Origin: Halosimplex rubrum
GTDB taxonomy: Archaea > Halobacteriota > Halobacteria > Halobacteriales > Haloarculaceae
Assembly: GCF_013415885.1 (NCBI RefSeq)
Contig: NZ_CP058910.1
Span: forward strand, 1,674,001-1,738,000
DNA length: 64,000 nucleotides
Reading direction: 5' to 3'
The position numbers and the translations under genes were made by a program. The stretch's first letter is position 1. Every line of letters begins with the position of its first letter. Positions 59,375 to 64,000 of this stretch are shown here, piece by piece. The notes under the pieces were generated by a model that was not told the DNA's origin, did no database searches, and saw nothing but the letters and a program-made list of their open reading frames with translations.

Positions 59375-59836
59375 ATGAACGAGGAGGCGGGGATCTACGC
59401 GCGGGAGTCATCGTATCTCGACCGACACGTCCAGTTCGGAGAAGCGCAGGGACGGGTACTCTCGCTGTCGTTCCCGAACGCGCCCGACGACGACGCGGCC
59501 GTCGACCACGCACTGCTCGACCGGATCGAGGAGTACCTCGCCGGCGGGGACGACGACTTCACCGACGTGACCGTCGCGCTGACGGTCCCGACCGACCGCC
59601 GTGCGGTGCTCGAGGCGGTCCGGGAGATTCCCCACGGCGAACAGGTGAACGTCGCCCAGCTCGTCCGGATGACGGCCGAGGGCGACCCCGACGACGAGGA
59701 AGACGTGCGCACCGCTCGCAGCGCGCTGGCCGACAACCCCGCGCCGCTGCTCATCCCGGACCACCGCGTCCGCGACGGTCCCAGCGCCGCCCCTGCGGAG
59801 GTCGAACAGCGCCTGCGCTCGCTCGAAGGGCTCTAA
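59375..59836 (+). CDS. MGMT-like protein lacking the alkyl-acceptor Cys
   Basis: A 153-residue protein. Residues about 1-75 form a short N-terminal domain; the rest resembles the methylated-DNA-cysteine methyltransferase C-terminal domain (EIPHGEQVNVAQLVRM; ADNPAPLLIPDHRVRDG). The PCHR active-site tetrad reads PDHR, so the acceptor Cys is Asp. That makes a suicide alkyltransferase role impossible and resembles ATL proteins, where the Cys is replaced, usually by Trp or Ala. It may bind alkylated DNA for hand-over to repair. Convergent to the next gene. Confidence 0.7.
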   Translation: MNEEAGIYARESSYLDRHVQFGEAQGRVLSLSFPNAPDDDAAVDHALLDRIEEYLAGGDDDFTDVTVALTVPTDRRAVLEAVREIPHGEQVNVAQLVRMTAEGDPDDEEDVRTARSALADNPAPLLIPDHRVRDGPSAAPAEVEQRLRSLEGL

Positions 59837-59839
59837 GCG

Positions 59840-60217
59840 TCAGGCCGCCGCGTCGTCCGCGTCGCCCGCCCGATTCGAGAGGACCAGCAACAGCGCGGCG
59901 AGGATCGCCAGGTCCGCCACCAGCGAGAGCGTGCCCGTTTCGACCGGCGACCACCCGACACCGACCGCCGACAGCACCAGTGCCGTTCCGCCGGCGACGA
60001 GCAGCCCGCCGGCGAGCAGGCGCGCCTGCGCGCCCGTCGCGGCGACGGCCACCGCGCCGACGCCCCCGAGGACGAGCGCGAGCCCCACCGCGAGGTCGGC
60101 CGGCGCGAACGCCAGGCCGCCCGTCGAGTCGGTCACGGCGACCGCGAACCACGCCAGCGCGAGCAGCGCCCACCCCGCGAGCGTCGCGCGACGGACGAGC
60201 GCGTCGTCGACGTCCAT
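59840..60217 (-). CDS. Four-helix membrane protein, uncharacterised
   Basis: A 125-residue protein with four helices (about 13-29, 37-58, 66-87 and 95-113), rich in Ala/Val/Gly/Leu. No recognised family or charged active site. It may share a transcript with the CPBP protease upstream (43 bases between them). Confidence 0.6.
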   Translation of the reverse strand: MDVDDALVRRATLAGWALLALAWFAVAVTDSTGGLAFAPADLAVGLALVLGGVGAVAVAATGAQARLLAGGLLVAGGTALVLSAVGVGWSPVETGTLSLVADLAILAALLLVLSNRAGDADDAAA

Positions 60218-60260
60218 ACGCGACCGGTCACCCCGTTGTCAGAAAACGGTGGCGCTCCGC

Positions 60261-61304
60261 TCAGGACCACACCGGGTCGGGGAGGCCCAGTCCCTCGTGA
60301 GCCAGAAACTCCAGCGCGTTGACGAGGTAGTGGGCGACGACGACGACGAGCAGGCTATCGGTCAGGACGAACCCGGCCGCGAGCGCGAAGCCCAGGCCGC
60401 CGGTGACGAGCACGCCCACGCGACCCTGGGCGCCGTGGCCGAGCGCGAACGCGACCGAGGAGACGACGGCGAGAACCCAGGGGGAGGTACCGGCCGCCGG
60501 CGTCACCGCGCCGACGACCGCCGCCCGGAAGACGAACTCCTCGACCACCGCGATGGTCGGCAGCGTCGCCCCCAGCAACAGCCCCCAGCCGCGGACCCCC
60601 TCCGGCGCGAGTAGCTCGCGCAGTCCCTCGTCGTAGTCCGCGCCCGAGGCCGCCGCCAGCCCGGAGGCGAGTTCGTTGCCGACCCAGAGGACGACTCCGA
60701 AGACGACACCGACCAGAAGCGCCGGCAGCCCCGTCGAGAGCGCGTCGCCGCCGACTCCCAGTACGTCCAGCGGAACGCCGAAGTACCAGACCCCGCCCGC
60801 GAGGATCGCGCCGAACAGCCCCTGCGTGAGCGCCACGTTCAGCAGGAGCAAACCGGGCGACATCGCCGGGTCCTCCCGGACGTTGCGTGCGACGGCGGGT
60901 TCGACCGGGCGATCCGCCGCGCCCCCGTCGGCGTCGCGGAGCCGATCGGCGTCCTCGGTCGGCCCCAGCGCCCCGTCGGGCGCCAGCGGGTGCGCGACCG
61001 GCGACGACTCCGGCGCGTCTTCGTCCCCGTCGCGGTCGCCGTCACCGGTGATCCCCCGTTCGGCCGCGTTTATCTCGCGACCGCCGAATCCCGTCTGTCC
61101 CGTCGAATGCGGCCGCTCGGGGCTCGAATCGTCGTCCCCGTGGTCGCCGTCCGCCTCGTCGCCGTCGGCGACGCCCTGCGAGAGCCGCGCGAGTATCAGA
61201 AAGCCCGCCAGGACGACGGCGACGAGCCAGGCGAACCCGGCCAGATCCGTCTCGGGGACGGGCAGCGTCTGGAGGGCGCGACCGACGGCCGGCGAGAGCG
61301 TCAC
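60261..61304 (-). CDS. CPBP (Abi) intramembrane metalloprotease
   Basis: A 347-residue membrane protein. The catalytic EExxR-type motif is in IAVVEEFVFRAAVVG and the second metal-binding helix is FALGHGAQGRVGVLV. There is an acidic Glu/Asp-rich loop (about residues 50-95) after the first helix. CPBP proteases cleave membrane proteins in prenylation, quorum-sensing or stress pathways. The archaeal target is unknown. Confidence 0.88.
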   Translation of the reverse strand: MTLSPAVGRALQTLPVPETDLAGFAWLVAVVLAGFLILARLSQGVADGDEADGDHGDDDSSPERPHSTGQTGFGGREINAAERGITGDGDRDGDEDAPESSPVAHPLAPDGALGPTEDADRLRDADGGAADRPVEPAVARNVREDPAMSPGLLLLNVALTQGLFGAILAGGVWYFGVPLDVLGVGGDALSTGLPALLVGVVFGVVLWVGNELASGLAAASGADYDEGLRELLAPEGVRGWGLLLGATLPTIAVVEEFVFRAAVVGAVTPAAGTSPWVLAVVSSVAFALGHGAQGRVGVLVTGGLGFALAAGFVLTDSLLVVVVAHYLVNALEFLAHEGLGLPDPVWS

Positions 61305-61399
61305 ACCCGGAGTTGGGACTCGGCGGTCGAAAGTCGTTTCGGAGCCGAAGAAAGCGAATTCGCGGGTCGAACGAGCGGCGTCGGGCCGAAGCGCCGCGA

Positions 61400-63562
61400 C
61401 TACTGCGGGCTCGGCGAACCGCCGGTCTGACCGACCTCGCGCTGTTCGAGCGCCTTGCCCGTGATGGACTTGAGGCGGTCGACGAGCCCGTCCTTCTCGG
61501 GCTCGCCCGCCAGCGCGACCTCCAGCACCTCGGAGATGTGCTGGACGGGGACGATCTCGATCTGGTCTTTGAACTCGTCCTCGATCATCACGTCCTGCTC
61601 GTTGGCCTTGGGGATGATGACCGTGTCGAGGCCGGACTTCGCCGCCGCCTCGATCTTGTGCGTGACGCCGCCGACCGGGAGCACGTCCCCGCGGACCGAC
61701 AGCGAGCCGGTCATCGCGAGGTTCTGCTCGACGGGCACGTCTTCCAGCGCGCTTATGACGGCCGTCGCGACCGTGATGGAGGCGGAGTCGCCGTCGACGC
61801 CGCCCTCCCCGGCCTGGACGAACTGGATGTGGACGTCCCGCTCGGAGATGTCCTCGTCGCTGAACTTCTTGATGATAGCCGAGACGTTCTGGACCGCCTC
61901 CTCGGCCATCTCCTTGAGCTGACCGGTCGCGATGACCTGACCGGGGCCCTGCGACGGCGTGACCTCGGCCATGACCGGGAGGACGATCCCGCTGTCCTCG
62001 CCCATGACCGCGAGGCCGTTGACGCGGCCGACCACGTCGCCCTGGTTGACGGTGAGCTCGTAGTCCTTGCGCCGTTCGATGTAGTTGTCCGCGAGCTGTT
62101 GCTCGATCGACCGGGAGCGCTTTTTCGCCTGGAGCACGTCCTCCCGTTCGGTGAACTCCTTGTCCTCGGCGCGGGCGATGTCGCCCGCGACGCGGACCAG
62201 CCCACCGAGGTCACGGAGCTTCAGCGAGAGGTGGCCCTTGCGGCCGGAACGGCGGCGAGCCTCGAGGATGACCTCCTCGACGGCCTCCTCGGTGTAGTGG
62301 GGCAGACGGCCGTCCTTCTCGACCTCCTGGGCGACGAACCGGGAGTACTTCCGGCGCATCTCGGGCTCGTCGTCGATGGTGTCGTCCATGTACACCTCGT
62401 ACCCGTACCCCTTGATACGCGAGCGCAGGGCCGGGTGCATGTTCTCCATGGCGTCGAGGTTCCCGGCCGCGACGATGATGAAGTCCGTCGGGACGGGCTC
62501 GGTCTGGACCATCGCGCCCGAGGAGCGCTCGGACTGGCCCGTGATCGAGAACTCGCCCTCCTGGATGGCCGTCATCAGCTTCTGCTGGCTGCGGATGTCG
62601 AGCGTGTTGATCTCGTCGACGAACAGCACGCCCTTGTTGGCCTTGTGGATGTCGCCGGCCTCGACGCGGTCGTGGCTGGGCGTCTCCATGCCGCCGGACT
62701 GGAACGGGTCGTGGCGCACGTCGCCCAGCAGCGCGCCGGCGTGGGCGCCGGTGGCGTCCTCGAACGGCGCGGTCTGCTGGTTGGCGTTGTTGACCAGCAG
62801 GTTCGGGATCATCGCGTCGTTGCCCCGCGAGCCGTAGCGGAAGGCGAGATAGACGACGCCGGCCGCGAGGATACCCAGGAGGACCGACCCCTGGATGAGC
62901 AGCGCGTACCCGATGATGATCGCGATGATGATCCACATCAGGAACGACCGCATCTGGTTGCGCTTGCGCGCCTCCTCCTTGTGCGCGTCGACGATCTGTT
63001 CGCCCTTCCCCGCCGGCACGGTGCGGATCTTCGGCTCGTTGCCGTCGTCGGGGTTGTGGTAGACGAGCACGTCCTGCAGCTCCTCCTTGGGGAGCAGCTG
63101 GCTCATCGCCTTCGCCAGCATCGACTTGCCCGTCCCCGGCGAGCCGATCATCATCACGTGGCGGCGCTGTTTGGCCGCCTTCAGCACCACGTCGCGGGCG
63201 TGGTCCTGTCCGATGACCTGGTCGACCAGCCGGTCGGGCACCTCGATGTCCGCCGTGGTCTCGATGTCGAGCCCGCCGAGCAGGTCCTCGTCGGCGGCCT
63301 CGTCGGCGTCCTTGACGACGGCCTCGTCGTCGATCTCGACCGTGCTGCCGAGACTGTCGTCGCCGTCGACCGCGACGGCGGACTCGCCGTCCCCGGACTC
63401 GTCGGTACCCGACTCGTCGCCGCCCTCGGCGTCGGCCGACGGCCCCGGCTCTTCGCCCCGCTCGTCGGGGGTCGAGTCCGGCGCCTCCTCGGCCACGCCG
63501 ACCTCCTCGGTCTCGTCCGCGTCGTCTGCGGACGGATCGTCGGTGTCGATATTCTCACTCAT
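61400..63562 (-). CDS. lonB: Membrane-anchored ATP-dependent protease LonB
   Basis: A 720-residue protein from the ATG at 63562. An acidic leader covers residues 1-100. Walker A is GSPGTGKS (140-147), the membrane helices are 207-223 and 226-243, and Walker B is FVDEINTLD. The protease domain carries the catalytic Ser593 (GDSAS) and Lys636 (THKIEAA), 43 apart as in other Lon proteases. It degrades damaged and regulatory proteins at the membrane. Upstream AT-rich boxes (about 63594-63609) give a promoter. Essential in Haloferax. Confidence 0.95.
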   Translation of the reverse strand: MSENIDTDDPSADDADETEEVGVAEEAPDSTPDERGEEPGPSADAEGGDESGTDESGDGESAVAVDGDDSLGSTVEIDDEAVVKDADEAADEDLLGGLDIETTADIEVPDRLVDQVIGQDHARDVVLKAAKQRRHVMMIGSPGTGKSMLAKAMSQLLPKEELQDVLVYHNPDDGNEPKIRTVPAGKGEQIVDAHKEEARKRNQMRSFLMWIIIAIIIGYALLIQGSVLLGILAAGVVYLAFRYGSRGNDAMIPNLLVNNANQQTAPFEDATGAHAGALLGDVRHDPFQSGGMETPSHDRVEAGDIHKANKGVLFVDEINTLDIRSQQKLMTAIQEGEFSITGQSERSSGAMVQTEPVPTDFIIVAAGNLDAMENMHPALRSRIKGYGYEVYMDDTIDDEPEMRRKYSRFVAQEVEKDGRLPHYTEEAVEEVILEARRRSGRKGHLSLKLRDLGGLVRVAGDIARAEDKEFTEREDVLQAKKRSRSIEQQLADNYIERRKDYELTVNQGDVVGRVNGLAVMGEDSGIVLPVMAEVTPSQGPGQVIATGQLKEMAEEAVQNVSAIIKKFSDEDISERDVHIQFVQAGEGGVDGDSASITVATAVISALEDVPVEQNLAMTGSLSVRGDVLPVGGVTHKIEAAAKSGLDTVIIPKANEQDVMIEDEFKDQIEIVPVQHISEVLEVALAGEPEKDGLVDRLKSITGKALEQREVGQTGGSPSPQ

Positions 63563-63720
63563 ATAAACGATTCTGACATCAGAAGCCAAGGGCTGTTTAT
63601 TGATATACTTTCTCCCACAGCGCGTCCCGATAACGCGCTCAAACCGCCGGACGTTGGCGGTATCGGCTGCCTCGGAGTACACGGCTCCTACCGGTCAGTC
63701 CGGAAAAAACAGGGGGTATC

Positions 63721-63805
63721 TATAGTAGAATTTGAAAGCGTTTGCTCGGTCGACCGCACGACTGCGTGCGGTCATCCGAGCGATGTCTTTCAAATTCTAC
63801 TATAG
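63721..63805 (+). mobile_element. 85-bp palindromic MITE-like element, copy 2
   Basis: Every one of the 85 bases equals the copy at 26661-26745. It lies in the lonB-nadM intergenic region, upstream of both divergent genes. The flanking sequence differs from copy 1. It could form a long hairpin in RNA or DNA and may influence expression on either side. Confidence 0.85.
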
Positions 63806-63960
63806 GGTTGGCGCGCGGGGCGGAGCGGGGTCGTCCGTCGCCCCAGATCGGCCGTCGGGCGGGCGACAGCCGTGGGATCGTGGGCGGGCCGACGAGCACG
63901 GGCCCCGCTCGACGAGGCGAGTCACGGGGGTTAATGTGCCCGCTCCGCACAGGAAGCCGT

Positions 63961-64000
63961 ATGACGCGCGGGTTCTACATCGGGCGCTTCCAGCCGTTCC
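63961..64000 (+). CDS. nadM: Nicotinamide-nucleotide adenylyltransferase (start only)
   Basis: Only MTRGFYIGRFQPF is visible before the window ends. This is the N-terminus of archaeal NadM, with the GRFQPFH-type nucleotidyltransferase motif. NadM makes NAD from NMN and ATP. A TATA-like TTAATG at 63931-63936 lies about 28 bases upstream. Confidence 0.85.
   Translation, partial: MTRGFYIGRFQPF

Overview
The window reads as chromosomal DNA of a haloarchaeon (class Halobacteria). GC is very high with strong third-position GC, and the proteins are acidic. Most starts are leaderless or nearly so, with TATA-like boxes about 25-35 bases upstream. Several genes are typically archaeal or haloarchaeal: LonB protease, a split GMP synthase glutaminase subunit, DUF2070, amphi-Trp, AbrB-PhoU, Tat lipoproteins and an archaeal NMN adenylyltransferase. 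I cannot name the genus safely. No rRNA, CRISPR array, transposase or prophage was found. There is one tRNA gene, for Ser(CGA).

Layout. 1-6.6 kb: a partial TIG-repeat protein, a DoxX membrane protein, an AbrB-PhoU regulator, a membrane GT2 glycosyltransferase, a DUF302 protein and an HTH regulator. 6.6-16.6 kb: a surface-glycan region with all four dTDP-rhamnose genes (rmlC, rmlA, rmlD, rmlB). These are followed by a membrane glycosyltransferase, a GT2, a methyltransferase and a flippase-like protein with overlapping or close starts. A decayed flavin disulfide reductase and a damaged PIN-domain gene lie among the rml genes. 16.6-22.8 kb: a YedY-like molybdoenzyme, a DHH phosphoesterase, an unassigned PP-loop protein, an FkbM methyltransferase and a NAD synthetase-like protein without its PP-loop residues.

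22.9-26.6 kb and 40.4-44.0 kb: two paralogous operons of DUF4129, DUF58 and small membrane proteins, the usual partners of MoxR ATPases. The only MoxR gene (44.7-45.6 kb) lies convergent with the second operon. In that operon the small membrane protein and DUF58 are fused into one polypeptide. Between the operons are an ATP-grasp ligase, a Tat lipoprotein beta-helix protein, an FeS-type photolyase, HdeD, a membrane metallophosphoesterase, a lipoprotein and hyuA/hyuB.

45.7-64 kb: tRNA-Ser with a duplicated 3' end, DUF2070, guaAA, two tandem flippase paralogs, an HNH-like protein, a methyl-accepting chemotaxis-type transducer, DUF192, a LeuA/CimA synthase, a bifunctional nuclease, amphi-Trp, Nudix, an MGMT-like protein, a CPBP protease, lonB and the start of nadM.

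The most unusual features are repeats. One is an 85-bp hairpin element present twice as exact copies, at 26661 and 63721. The other is a family of roughly 500-bp intergenic blocks built from short GC-closed hairpins, one between hyuA and hyuB and one between the flippase paralogs; the two blocks share a 79-bp segment in opposite orientation.
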